Made by a program: the position numbers and the translations under genes. Below, piece after piece: positions 30,562-37,773 of a DNA stretch of 43,266 nucleotides; the stretch's first letter is position 1; each line of letters starts with the position of its first letter. This DNA comes from a virus: positions 1 through 43,266 of the IMG/VR virus record IMGVR_UViG_3300020129_000122; one strand, written 5' to 3'. The notes below the pieces were generated by a model. It was not told the origin of the DNA. It ran no database searches and was given only the letters and a program-made list of their open reading frames with translations.

Positions 30562-30935
30562 GGCTCACCGACCTCAATCCGCAATGGCTGGAGAAGGACG
30601 GCCAACGGGTAGGGGTCCTCTTCATGTGCCCGTGCTGCCAGCAGGCGTGGTTGACGTGCTTCTGGGTGAAGCTGCCGACGTGGGGTGAGGAAGGCCATAG
30701 CGGCGAATGGACCGGCCAGATGGGATGCGTTCGCCGGGCGTTCAAGAAGGCCAAGCTCTACCGCACCAAGCGGCGCCCGAACGGCTGGCGTGAAAGCAAC
30801 ACGGTCCCCTGCGATGAGACCTGCCAGTGGAAGTGGAACGGCAAGGACTTCGACGCGATGACGATCACGCCCAGCCTCGACGCCAGCAAGTCAGGGCATT
30901 GGCACGGCTTCATCACCGCCGGCGCAATCCAGTGA
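30558..30935 (+). CDS. DUF6527-like phage protein (125 aa)
   Basis: TTG 30558 (TTGA overlap with the holin stop) gives a protein with an MCPCCQ pair, a CFWVKLPTWG segment, and a C-terminal block FDAMTITPSLDASKSGHWHGFITAGAI. The Cys pair with T-P-S-L-D and HWHG resembles DUF6527-type phage proteins of unknown function. The frame is open upstream over the holin region, but that part is not coding-like. A metal-binding role is probable. Confidence 0.7.
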   Translation: MRLTDLNPQWLEKDGQRVGVLFMCPCCQQAWLTCFWVKLPTWGEEGHSGEWTGQMGCVRRAFKKAKLYRTKRRPNGWRESNTVPCDETCQWKWNGKDFDAMTITPSLDASKSGHWHGFITAGAIQ

Positions 30936-30936
30936 C

Positions 30937-31227
30937 GTGAACACCCTCGCATCTCGCCTGACCCGGCGCGAGATCCAGGTGATGCAGGGAATTGCCCAAG
31001 GCCTCGAGCGGCCCGAGATCTGCCGGGTGATGGGGATCTCGCCCAAGACGTACGACACCTACAGGACCCGGATCACCCGCAAGCTACACGCGGAGAACGG
31101 CCTGCACGCCATGTACCTCTGGGGAATGGCCGAGGATCGAAAGGCAGAGCGGACCGTGAACCGGCTCGCGGAGGACCTCTTGAAGGCGGTTTACAGCATC
31201 GCGCAGGAGAAGCTCCGCCGGGCCTGA
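30937..31227 (+). CDS. LuxR/GerE-type HTH protein (96 aa)
   Basis: GTG 30937 follows the previous stop by one base. Residues 6-60 match a LuxR-type DNA-binding domain: LTRREIQVMQGIAQGLERPEICRVMGISPKTYDTYRTRITRKL, with the recognition helix at SPKTYDTYRTRI. There is no receiver or ligand domain. A short helical tail may dimerise. As the last gene of the late strand, just before attP, it could regulate host or prophage genes. The target is unknown. Confidence 0.85.
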   Translation: MNTLASRLTRREIQVMQGIAQGLERPEICRVMGISPKTYDTYRTRITRKLHAENGLHAMYLWGMAEDRKAERTVNRLAEDLLKAVYSIAQEKLRRA

Positions 31228-31228
31228 T

Positions 31229-31441
31229 CTACTTGTCGTGCCAGCCCCGGCCGATCAGGTGGTCGGCAGTCGTGGCTCCGTCCATCGAAGTGCGCACCTC
31301 AAGGGAGCCTTCGACCTTGACCGCGGCATCTCCCCAACGCGCCCGAGCATCTTCCTCGGTCATCCTCCAGCGGGTCTTCCTGGGCTTGAAGGGCGGGGTG
31401 TCTGAAGGGGCGATCCAGAACCAGAATTCGTTCGCGGGCAT
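31229..31441 (-). CDS. Small hypothetical protein on the minus strand beside attP (70 aa)
   Basis: This minus-strand frame converges on the LuxR-type gene and starts at ATG 31441, 14 bp from the left arm-type repeat of attP. The protein has an aromatic N-terminus (ANEFWFWIAPSDTPPFKPRKTRWRMTEEDARARWGD) and a charged C-terminus. Because it is separated from integrase by attP, in a prophage it would sit at the far end from int. No family is recognised. Confidence 0.65.
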   Translation of the reverse strand: MPANEFWFWIAPSDTPPFKPRKTRWRMTEEDARARWGDAAVKVEGSLEVRTSMDGATTADHLIGRGWHDK

Positions 31442-31454
31442 CGCACGATTTTAC

Positions 31455-31478
31455 GGCAGGGACTTTGGAAGGGACTCG
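31455..31478. repeat. Left arm-type repeat of attP (paired AGGGACT)
   Basis: Two AGGGACT heptamers at 31458-31464 and 31470-31476 lie 12 bp apart. The 24-bp block differs from the one at 31686-31709 at only three positions. It is followed by an inverted GGACTC-GACTG-GAGTCC (31472-31488). Such repeats on both sides of a core are what integrase N-terminal domains bind. Confidence 0.6.
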
Positions 31479-31542
31479 ACTGGAGTCCTACTGGACAGCA
31501 GGGAGCAGAAGTGTGGAACGGCCGCTCCGGGTGCTACAATCA

Positions 31543-31555
31543 AATCAATCGGTTG
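31543..31555 (+). promoter_or_regulatory. IHF-consensus site between arm repeats and attP core
   Basis: AATCAATCGGTTG matches the IHF consensus WATCAANNNNTTR at every defined position. It lies 16 bp from the tRNA-derived core, where a bend is needed to bring arm-type sites to the core. The match is seen directly; binding is inferred. Confidence 0.6.
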
Positions 31556-31570
31556 CGCGAGAGGCTCGAT

Positions 31571-31615
31571 CTACGAACCAAGGGGTCGGGAGTTCGAATC
31601 TCTCTGGGCGCGCCA
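31571..31615 (+). other. attP: attP core: 3' half of tRNA-Arg(ACG)
   Basis: These 45 bases reproduce a tRNA-Arg(ACG) from the anticodon loop (CTACGAA) through the T-arm (GGGAG-TTCGAAT-CTCTC) to the CCA end (31613-31615). No 5' half is present, so it is not a phage tRNA gene but the identity segment that rebuilds the host tRNA after integration. It lies 43 bp beyond the integrase stop, with an IHF site and arm repeats around it. The expected attB is the 3' half of a host tRNA-Arg(ACG) gene. Confidence 0.85.
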
Positions 31616-31634
31616 AAAGTTCTCTTCGTACCTC

Positions 31635-31672
31635 AACGGCTTAAAGCGTGTCCGCGCTCTAGGCCGTTTTTC
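31635..31672 (+). terminator. Candidate intrinsic terminator for rightward late transcripts
   Basis: AACGGC (31635-31640) pairs with GCCGTT (31663-31668), with an inner AGCG/CGCT stem, followed on the plus strand by a T-rich run ending at 31672. It overlaps the last codons of integrase. On the minus strand no T-run follows, so it should work mainly against late-strand readthrough into int. Confidence 0.5.
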
Positions 31673-32816
31673 TTTCAAGCTCACCGGCAGGGACTTCGAC
31701 AGGGACTCGCGATTTCTGAATCAATGTCGACAGGCTCACGTTCTGCACGTTGCGCTCATCCGTGATTCGCTCGAGCGCTTCGCGTATCTCGATCACCTGG
31801 GCCACCGCGTAGTGCTGCGGCATGCCCTTCCTGACGTGCCACAGGATGTCCGCTCGCGTTTCCTCGTGCACCCCTGCCTCACGTAGCCGCATGCCCACGG
31901 TGTGCCGCATATCGTGGACCCTGAAGCCTGCCACCCCACCGCGGACCCGCGCCTTCTGCCAGGCCGTGTTGTTCATCGTGGCGATCGGCTTGTAGATCGG
32001 CTTCTTCCCCTCCTTTTTGATCCGGGAGTAGACGAAGACGAACTCCGGGTGCATGCCCCGGACCGATTCAATCACCCGCTGAGCCACGCTGTTACAGACC
32101 AACACGCGGTCCCGCTTCCTGCCCTTCACGTACCGCTTCGGCACGATGAACACCGAGAACCCAAGATCCTCGAGCCGCAGCTCCCACTCCCACCGCAGAT
32201 TGCAGACCGCCTCGTCGCGGGCCCCGGTGTTCAGGTCGAACAGGGCCATGCGTGCGAGGTGCGCCGGCAGCTCGGGCAGGAACTTGCGTTGCTGCGCCCA
32301 CGTAAGCTGCATCGGCTCGGTCTGGTCATTCAGCGGCAGGAACGTGAGCAGCGGCGGCGCCACCTTCAGCCAAGGCAACCCATCGTCCCCGCGCCACTTC
32401 CTCGCGCAGAGGTTCAGGATCCGGAGGACCGCGCCCAGGGCGAGATTGATGGTCTTCGCCTTGCGTCCCTCCTTCTTTCGCGCCTTCACGAACGGTTTCA
32501 AGGTGCCGTCATGGATCTGGTCGATTGGGAGGTGCCCCGCGTAGGGCATCACCGCCTCGAGCAGGGTGATGTCGGTTTCAATCGAAATCTTGCCCTCGTA
32601 CTCGTTCAGGTAGTGCGCGGCCGCCTGGTCAAACGTGGGGGATGGTCCGGTTGGAGCCTTCGCGCTGTTGCGGCGCGCCAGCTCAGCGATCAGCCAGCCT
32701 TCCGCCGCTCCATAATCTTCGAAGCCGCCTCTTTGAATCCGATCACCCCGGTGGACCTTGTCGATGCTCCAGCCGTCCTTCCCTCGGTAGATGCCCGAGG
32801 CCTTTGATCGACGCAT
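31659..32816 (-). CDS. int: Tyrosine recombinase integrase
   Basis: At 385 aa the protein has an N-terminal arm-binding part (SGIYRGKDGWSIDKVHRGDRIQ), a core-binding SAM-like domain and the catalytic domain. Catalytic residues seen are Arg200 (NTGARDEAV), a Lys near 229-231, His301 and Arg304 (HDMRH), His327 (LWH) and the nucleophile Tyr336 (MPQHY). Start ATG 32816 has a strong AAAGGAG site. The C-terminal codons overlap the right arm repeat and a terminator stem. It would integrate the phage at a tRNA-Arg(ACG) gene. Confidence 0.96.
   Translation of the reverse strand: MRRSKASGIYRGKDGWSIDKVHRGDRIQRGGFEDYGAAEGWLIAELARRNSAKAPTGPSPTFDQAAAHYLNEYEGKISIETDITLLEAVMPYAGHLPIDQIHDGTLKPFVKARKKEGRKAKTINLALGAVLRILNLCARKWRGDDGLPWLKVAPPLLTFLPLNDQTEPMQLTWAQQRKFLPELPAHLARMALFDLNTGARDEAVCNLRWEWELRLEDLGFSVFIVPKRYVKGRKRDRVLVCNSVAQRVIESVRGMHPEFVFVYSRIKKEGKKPIYKPIATMNNTAWQKARVRGGVAGFRVHDMRHTVGMRLREAGVHEETRADILWHVRKGMPQHYAVAQVIEIREALERITDERNVQNVSLSTLIQKSRVPVEVPAGELERKTA
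31686..31709. repeat. Right arm-type repeat of attP, inside the integrase 3' end
   Basis: Paired AGGGACT at 31689-31695 and 31701-31707 (12 bp apart) matches the left block at 21 of 24 positions. It lies within the coding end of int (residues SRVPVEVPA), so the coding sequence and the binding site overlap. Distance to the core is about 70 bp. Confidence 0.6.
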
Positions 32817-33016
32817 TTGCTATCTCCTTTGTCGTCGGGTCGGCCGTTCCGGTCCCGATACTGTTCAAACGCGGCATCGAGGTCAACCCGATCCCAGACC
32901 TTTGACGTGCCGCACTGGGTGGGGATTGGCAGGCGAGGTCGGATGTGCTTGTCGAAGGCCTTCCTCTTGATTCCGAGGTAGCCGTGGGCCTCCTGGATGG
33001 CGTAGGCGCGCTTCAC
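32690..33016 (-). CDS. Excisionase-like HTH protein (108 aa)
   Basis: GTG 33016 overlaps the previous stop (GTGA). The first ~60 residues (KRAYAIQEAHGYLGIKRKAFDKHIRPRLPIP, then SKVWDRVDLDAAFEQYRDR) match the small winged-helix layout of excisionase/AlpA-type proteins: helix, turn, then a W-x-R-x-D-L-D end. The C-terminal ~42 residues are read in the frame that overlaps the integrase start by 127 bp and look low-complexity, so the gene may once have ended earlier. It would direct integrase to excision. Confidence 0.7.
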   Translation of the reverse strand: MKRAYAIQEAHGYLGIKRKAFDKHIRPRLPIPTQCGTSKVWDRVDLDAAFEQYRDRNGRPDDKGDSKCVDQRPRASTEGRTAGASTRSTGVIGFKEAASKIMERRKAG

Positions 33017-33555
33017 GGGGCGGCGGGCTTCCACAGCACGAACTGCTGCCCGCGTGGTATCCGATGCTTGCCGCGCGCGAGAGGATGCTTCGGCGCGCCG
33101 CTGGCAGTCAGCCCGAAGCAATAGACGTCCGGCCAAGGCTCCTCGCCCGCCTGAATCTCTTCGAGGATCGAATCGACCCAGAGATCGTCCTTGGCCAGCG
33201 CGCCCCAGCAGGCGACGACGCGGTCGGCCTTCTTCGCCTGCTCTGCGACGATGCAAATGTTTTGCTGCAAGCGATCCCGCGCCCACCAGTCCGGGCCGTT
33301 CTTCTCGTAGTCGGCCCAGTTGCGGCAAAGCTGCGGATCGGACGAGCGGAAGGGGTACAGGTTGACAGCGACATAGCGCCCGAAGCCCTGCGCCTGGGCG
33401 AAGTGGATCCACGCCAGCGAGGTAGGGTCCTCTTTCTCATGCCCGGCGGTCGATGGGTTGTGGCCGATGTAGCAGACGCTTGGGCCCGGACCCCACTCGC
33501 GCGTGAGCGTGAATCGCAGGGCATTGCACGGCGAGTAGGTTGCGCCGCGCTTCAT
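33013..33555 (-). CDS. DUF1643 family protein (180 aa)
   Basis: The sequence follows DUF1643: LRFTLTREWGPGPSVCYIGHNPSTAGHEKEDPTSLAWIHFA, GFGRYVAVNLYPFRSSDP, a DRVVACWGAL segment and a C-terminal PKHPLARGKHRIP. Function is unknown. The N-P-S-T-A motif and W-G motif suggest a small-molecule or nucleotide-binding pocket, but no reaction is established. Start ATG 33555 forms ATGA with the preceding gene; the open frame runs further upstream without coding character. Confidence 0.85.
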   Translation of the reverse strand: MKRGATYSPCNALRFTLTREWGPGPSVCYIGHNPSTAGHEKEDPTSLAWIHFAQAQGFGRYVAVNLYPFRSSDPQLCRNWADYEKNGPDWWARDRLQQNICIVAEQAKKADRVVACWGALAKDDLWVDSILEEIQAGEEPWPDVYCFGLTASGAPKHPLARGKHRIPRGQQFVLWKPAAP

Positions 33556-33944
33556 GGCTCGGTCGGGAACTTGGGGTGCTGGCTCTTCATGTGCCGAGCA
33601 AGGTTCTGGAAGCTCCGCGTGCAGCACGGGCAGACGCCGTTGGCGATTCGCTTCTTCACCGCCCGGGTCTTGCCCTCGGCGGCTCGCTGGAGCCGGTAGC
33701 GCTTCTCTACCTCGCGCTGCGTGGACCGCAGAAGGTCGTCCTTGGTGGCGATCTGCGCTTTCAACTCGGCCACCCGCTGCGAATCGGTCTTACCGGGGAA
33801 CCATTGCTTGTGCCCAGCCGGGCAATAGAAGATCTGGCGGTCGCTTTTTCGCGCTGCATCGAATGACGAAGTGATTCCGAATCCCATGTTGCACGAGGCG
33901 CAATGCAGGATCTCGTAAGTCTCGGTGCGGTAAATCGTGTCCAT
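33552..33944 (-). CDS. Zinc-finger protein (130 aa)
   Basis: Two metal sites are visible. An N-terminal zinc-ribbon-like CASC with a later C-x-A-G-H (FYCPAGHKQWF) is followed by a coiled linker (RVAELKAQIATKDDLLRSTQREVEKRYRLQ). A C-terminal C2H2-like finger (VCPCCTRSFQNLARHMKSQH) ends the protein. This architecture is frequent in phage early operons, usually without known function. DNA or RNA binding is likely. Confidence 0.8.
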   Translation of the reverse strand: MDTIYRTETYEILHCASCNMGFGITSSFDAARKSDRQIFYCPAGHKQWFPGKTDSQRVAELKAQIATKDDLLRSTQREVEKRYRLQRAAEGKTRAVKKRIANGVCPCCTRSFQNLARHMKSQHPKFPTEP

Positions 33945-34219
33945 CAGAAAAGCTCCTTAGTAAGCTCGTCCCGCACGGCGACGGAGACAGCTTCGCCTTG
34001 AGCGCTCGGCGGCTCGGTCGGGTACATCGATCGAATGAACTCCTGCAAATCGGGCTCGGCAGGGAAGAACGCGCACTGCTCACGCTGCGGGCAGAACACG
34101 GCCATGAAGGCGGTTGTCATCGGTGCGCCGCACTTGTCGCACACCGGATCAGCGACGTTGCTCGCGGCCTTCCCGCACGTGCACGGCAGCCGACCTTGAT
34201 TGCAGTTGCAGAAGCTCAT
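33944..34219 (-). CDS. Cysteine-rich small protein (91 aa)
   Basis: Eight or more Cys are concentrated in the first 50 residues (CNCNQGRLPCTCG, VCDKCGAPM and CPQREQC), suggesting two zinc-binding knuckles, followed by an acidic tail. It starts by ATGA overlap with the Dam stop and ends with a one-base overlap (TGATG) onto the zinc-finger gene. No family is recognised. Confidence 0.7.
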   Translation of the reverse strand: MSFCNCNQGRLPCTCGKAASNVADPVCDKCGAPMTTAFMAVFCPQREQCAFFPAEPDLQEFIRSMYPTEPPSAQGEAVSVAVRDELTKELF

Positions 34220-35070
34220 GCTGCTTTCCTTTTCTCCAGTGCGGCGGCAGCGGCGTCATTCAGCCAAAGCACCTCCAGACGCGGGCGACCACCATCCGCC
34301 ATGTGCGGTCGTTCGAAGCGCGCCCAGGTCGCGTAGAGCTCGCGGTCGTAGAGGTCGCAGGCGTACCCGCTGACGATGACCATTCCCTTGCCGGCGTGCT
34401 GCACGCCGGCAAGGGCAGCATGCTCGTCGTCCGTCAGCTCGTGGCGGTAGGCTCGGTGCGTGCCGCCGGCATCGAACCCACGGGTGCTGTGCACGTAGGG
34501 CGGATCGACGTAGTGCAGGACATCATCGCCGTCGTGCTCCTGGATGACCTTCGTCGCGTCCCGGTGTTCGATCACCACGCCGCGCAGCCGATCGATCAGC
34601 GCGGCCATTGCCTCGGGATAGTTGCGCCAGTCTCCGGCCGGGATGCTGCCCCGGTTCTTCTTCGAGTAGGTCCGAAAGCCGGTGCGCTGCGGTGTTTGGT
34701 CGCGATTGGGGCGCGTGAGGTTGCCGCCGAATCCCATAAAGGACCTGATCACCGTGCGCCTGGCCGCTTCGATCTTGTCCAGCGTCGGCAGGAAGCTCTC
34801 GTAGAAGTCCTCGCGGGAGAAAGGCGTCAGCTCGATCATGCGCACGAGCTCGTCCCCGTTGTCCCGCAGCACGCGGAACAGGTTGACGATCTCGCCGTCG
34901 AGGTCGTTGTAGACCTCGGCATAGGACCGGGGCTTGCGCATCAGCACCGAGCCGGCGCCGCCGAACGGTTCGACATACGCCCGATGGTCGGGGAAGAAGC
35001 CGATGATCCACGGTGCCAGGCGCCACTTTCCGCCGTGATACCGCAGGACCGGGCGAGTCGGTGCGCTCAC
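34216..35070 (-). CDS. dam: DNA adenine methyltransferase, Dam (D12) class
   Basis: The 284-aa protein has the Dam/D12 set: YHGGKWRLAPWI at the N-terminus, FGGAGS (36-41; SAM binding), the middle target-recognition part with FMGFGGNLTR, and DPPY (189-192; catalytic). The end EVLWLND is also typical. It would methylate adenine, protecting phage DNA or altering regulation. GATC is the usual target but is not established here. GTG 35070 forms GTGA with the Lar-like gene. Confidence 0.92.
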   Translation of the reverse strand: MSAPTRPVLRYHGGKWRLAPWIIGFFPDHRAYVEPFGGAGSVLMRKPRSYAEVYNDLDGEIVNLFRVLRDNGDELVRMIELTPFSREDFYESFLPTLDKIEAARRTVIRSFMGFGGNLTRPNRDQTPQRTGFRTYSKKNRGSIPAGDWRNYPEAMAALIDRLRGVVIEHRDATKVIQEHDGDDVLHYVDPPYVHSTRGFDAGGTHRAYRHELTDDEHAALAGVQHAGKGMVIVSGYACDLYDRELYATWARFERPHMADGGRPRLEVLWLNDAAAAALEKRKAA

Positions 35071-35255
35071 GCGGCCCTCTTGTTCCAAAGCTCGATTGCC
35101 TTGGGGCCGATATTCGTTACCCCATCGTCGGACTGATGCGGCCCTACTGCACCGCACTCGTTGCAGCAGACGGCCCAAATGTCCATTTCGATCTCGTCGA
35201 TTGCGGGGTCCGTGTCGCCGCAGAATGGGCAAGGAAGGATGGCGGGCGCGGTCAT
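35067..35255 (-). CDS. Lar-like restriction alleviation zinc-ribbon protein (62 aa)
   Basis: LPCPFCGDTDPAIDE at the start, VCCNECGAVGP in the middle and AIELWNKRA at the end form the layout of Lar-type proteins (C-P-F-C, C-x-x-C-G-A, A-I-x-x-W-N). Lar of Rac prophage relieves type I restriction by changing the enzyme's activity balance. It lies exactly between DndC-like and Dam genes, which also act on DNA marking. Activity is inferred from family only. Confidence 0.8.
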   Translation of the reverse strand: MTAPAILPCPFCGDTDPAIDEIEMDIWAVCCNECGAVGPHQSDDGVTNIGPKAIELWNKRAA

Positions 35256-36469
35256 GCTTTGAAAAGAAGCGGCTGCACCGCTCCGTTCTGGTAGATCGTT
35301 TCGAGCAGCTCGTCGGCATGCGGCTCGTCGCCTTCCCATCCCTGCGGCCACGTGCCAGCGGAGATCAGTTCGCGAATGCGCGTTTCTTCCTCGCGATTGA
35401 GGATGTCGACCAGCGGGCGGCCAATTGCACGCGCTGCGATGTTGCAGTCCTCCTGGATGCCGAGAACCGTTTCGAGAGCCTGCAGCCGGGTTTCGAGCAG
35501 GATGGGACCCATGCGCTGCGGGTTCTTGCCGATCGATCCATCTTTGAGGCGCTCTATCCCGGCTTGGCGGAGTCGGTTGTGCGGAAGGCGAAGCTCGCGA
35601 TAGAGCGGTTTCAGGCCCTTCAGCGGGGCGAGATACCGCCAGCGCGGATTGAGCAGCACCGTGTCGAGCGCGGTGTCCTGCGCGGCCAGAGGACAGCCCA
35701 CGCAACCGGTGCGGGCATTGATCTCTTCCGCCTCGTCGCCTCCGTAGGCGTCCGCGATGTCGGCCGTCGACCAGTCTCCGAATTCGGCGGTTGGGGCCCA
35801 GTGCTTCAGCCACTCCCAAACGTGACAAACCCGCCAATGCAGGATCGGCGCGAGCGTGGCGATCCGGCCGCGCAGGCCCTTCGACTCGGGAAGGATCTGC
35901 TGATACCAGCCTTGACCGCACTCGGCACCGTCCTTGGAGCAGGACATTTCGATGCGACGGTCCCGGATGGCCGACTCGCCCTGGCGCACCCCGGTGATCA
36001 TCAGGACGGTTCCTTCGAGGCCTTCGATGGCCTTGACAACTTCGTCCTGCATCGGCTCGACCTTGATCTGCCGGGTGCACCAGCGGAACGTGTTGTTATT
36101 CGGGGGCGGCACGCCGCGGCCGAGTATGTAGACGAAGAATCGCTTGTCCATGGGCGCGCACACTGTCCGCACGTCGATGCCGCGCTCGCGAAGCTCGTCC
36201 ATGATCTGCAAAGCCGAGATCGCCAGCGGCTGAAGCTCCATGCGGGTATCCGCGTAGAACACCGTGAACGTCTTGGGGCGTGGGATCTTCCCCGAGTCGA
36301 TCAGGTAGCAGATAAGCGTCAGCGTGGCGCTCGAATCCTTGCCGCCCGACCAGGCGAGCGCCCAATGGTCGTGCGCCGCTCCCCACGCCGTCATGGATTG
36401 GATCGTCATATCGATCGATTCAGTCATCTGCAGGCGCTGGCCACTCTCGAAGAAATCGCGATTGTTCAT
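35252..36469 (-). CDS. DndC-like PP-loop (PAPS reductase family) protein (405 aa)
   Basis: The PP-loop SGGKDSSAT begins at residue 41. The pattern LGRGVPPPNNNTFRWCTRQIK (117-136) parallels the GKGYPAP...RWCTxRLK block of DndC, and GVRQGES at 160-166 is also family-typical. Cysteines at C131, C256 and C259 (TGCVGCP) could hold an iron-sulfur cluster. DndC activates the backbone for phosphorothioation with DndA, D and E, none of which is seen here. It may act with host partners, or in another thiolation or adenylation step. ATGA overlaps join it to both neighbours. Confidence 0.82.
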   Translation of the reverse strand: MNNRDFFESGQRLQMTESIDMTIQSMTAWGAAHDHWALAWSGGKDSSATLTLICYLIDSGKIPRPKTFTVFYADTRMELQPLAISALQIMDELRERGIDVRTVCAPMDKRFFVYILGRGVPPPNNNTFRWCTRQIKVEPMQDEVVKAIEGLEGTVLMITGVRQGESAIRDRRIEMSCSKDGAECGQGWYQQILPESKGLRGRIATLAPILHWRVCHVWEWLKHWAPTAEFGDWSTADIADAYGGDEAEEINARTGCVGCPLAAQDTALDTVLLNPRWRYLAPLKGLKPLYRELRLPHNRLRQAGIERLKDGSIGKNPQRMGPILLETRLQALETVLGIQEDCNIAARAIGRPLVDILNREEETRIRELISAGTWPQGWEGDEPHADELLETIYQNGAVQPLLFKA

Positions 36470-36759
36470 GCAGCTTCCTTGTTGGCCAGCAGGTAGGGGA
36501 GTTCGTCCGGGCTGAGTTCGCGATCCCGCTCGGCCCAGTTCTCGGGCATTGAGGGATCGCCGACGGTGCGCACCGGGAGGCGGGAGAGGAGGCGCTCGTG
36601 CGCGGCGCGTTGGGCATCGGTGAGCCCATAGAAGGGAGCGAACTTCGCGCCTTGATGTGGGTCCGACCCGAGATTCGGAACCGCATTCGACTGCTTCCCA
36701 CGGCCCTCATAGTTTTTCAGTGCCCGGTCGCTCCCTTCTATGGACTCGTCCCTGCTCAC
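36466..36759 (-). CDS. Small hypothetical protein with RLLSRLPVRT motif (97 aa)
   Basis: The N-terminal half is disordered (SIEGSDRALKNYEGRGKQS). The C-terminal half has AHERLLSRLPVRTVGDPSMPENW. This R-L-L-x-x-L-P-V-R-T element also occurs in the protein at 36944-37135, so the two are probably paralogous or share a partner. ATGA overlaps mark both ends. No family is recognised. Confidence 0.65.
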   Translation of the reverse strand: MSRDESIEGSDRALKNYEGRGKQSNAVPNLGSDPHQGAKFAPFYGLTDAQRAAHERLLSRLPVRTVGDPSMPENWAERDRELSPDELPYLLANKEAA

Positions 36760-36947
36760 GCCGACTTCCTCCGCTGCGGGCGCAGTTCTTCGATGCGCAC
36801 CTTCACCGCCCGCGTGACACGCTCGTCCTGCTTGATCTCTACCGGCAGGCCTTCGACGTACTTGGACATTTCACCGATGGAGGTTTCCCGCGCTATCTGC
36901 GCGCAGGCGTCGACCACGGTCATGTAGGGATCGGGGAAGGTCTTCAT
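36756..36947 (-). CDS. Small hypothetical protein (63 aa)
   Basis: ATG 36947 fits the 4-bp ATGA overlap used through this operon; GTG 36953 is an alternative two codons earlier. The sequence is helical and charged, KTFPDPYMTVVDACAQIARETS and EIKQDERVTRAVKVRIEEL, with a basic end. No family is recognised. Confidence 0.65.
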   Translation of the reverse strand: MKTFPDPYMTVVDACAQIARETSIGEMSKYVEGLPVEIKQDERVTRAVKVRIEELRPQRRKSA

Positions 36948-37135
36948 ACCCACTGCTCCGCGAGCCGCTTCTCACGCTTGGCGCGGTTCCTCAGCGTGCG
37001 CTCGCAGGGGTTCTCCGACCTGAGCCTGCGCGGAATGAAGTCGCTGCCCCGGGCCTTCTCGGCGGGCTCGGCCAGGTGCGTGCGCACCGGAAGCTTCGCC
37101 AGCAGCCGAAGGTGAGCCTCTAGCGCCCGGGTCAC
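36944..37135 (-). CDS. Small basic hypothetical protein with RLLAKLPVRT motif (63 aa)
   Basis: GTG 37135 forms GTGA with the YqaJ nuclease stop. The protein is short and strongly basic, with HLRLLAKLPVRTHL near the start and an Arg/Lys-rich end (RNRAKREKRLAEQ). The motif is shared with 36466-36759. The frame is open far upstream inside the nuclease gene, but that part is not coding. Function unknown. Confidence 0.65.
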   Translation of the reverse strand: MTRALEAHLRLLAKLPVRTHLAEPAEKARGSDFIPRRLRSENPCERTLRNRAKREKRLAEQWV

Positions 37136-37773
37136 TGTGCGCGCTCCCGGAGATTGGCGACCAGCTCGTCCACCTCGCCAAGGAAGACCCTGACCTCGGC
37201 CTCCATGTCCTTGATGCGCTTTTCGTCGCGGTTGAAGCGCACGGTGAATAGCTGCAGGTTCGGAGGGAGCGCCGGGCAATAGGAAACGAAGTCCACCCAG
37301 GGCAACTCGGTGCAGGCCATTTCGGCGAGCATCTGCGGCTGGTGTTCGGTCGGGGCCACGCCCGCGAGAAGCCACGCGATATGCGTTGCCGCGAATGGGC
37401 ACTTGACCTCAAGCACCCCCTTCCTCGTCGGATCGACAAGGCCGTCAGGCGAAGCGCCGAATCGATCGATGGTGGGGTGCACGATGAAGCCGACGCGGTC
37501 GACCATGACCTCGTGCTTGACCTCGTAGGCCGAGCGGGCGAAGGGCTCGTTCTCGATGCCATCGGCCATGGCCTTGTTCGAGTAGGTCCCCTCTTGCGAG
37601 ATTCCGGTGAGGATCTCGCACACCAGGCGCGCCTTGTAGTTGCGGCGCATTGCCCCTTCTCCCTTCCCGCTACGGTCGCGGGAGAGGACGTCGGCGATAT
37701 TGGAAGCCGTCACCTTGCCGCAGCGGGCCGCGGTCCATTCGGGCGTGCCCTGTTCGCACTCGATGATCTTCAT
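37132..37773 (-). CDS. YqaJ/lambda-exonuclease-like nuclease (213 aa)
   Basis: The protein has the YqaJ pattern: QGTPEWTAARCGKVTAS at residues 8-24, a GIENEPFA segment, GASPDGLV with Asp110, and LEVKCP (121-126) with Glu122 and Lys124. These form the metal-dependent nuclease centre of lambda-type 5'-3' exonucleases. It follows the ERF annealase gene (ATGA), as exo and annealase pairs usually do, so they form the phage's own recombination system. Confidence 0.92.
   Translation of the reverse strand: MKIIECEQGTPEWTAARCGKVTASNIADVLSRDRSGKGEGAMRRNYKARLVCEILTGISQEGTYSNKAMADGIENEPFARSAYEVKHEVMVDRVGFIVHPTIDRFGASPDGLVDPTRKGVLEVKCPFAATHIAWLLAGVAPTEHQPQMLAEMACTELPWVDFVSYCPALPPNLQLFTVRFNRDEKRIKDMEAEVRVFLGEVDELVANLRERAQ

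Noticed and set aside
31571-31615. Phage-encoded functional tRNA-Arg
   Set aside because: Only the 3' half from the anticodon loop onward is present. The D-arm and acceptor 5' strand are missing, and the integrase location explains it as attP.
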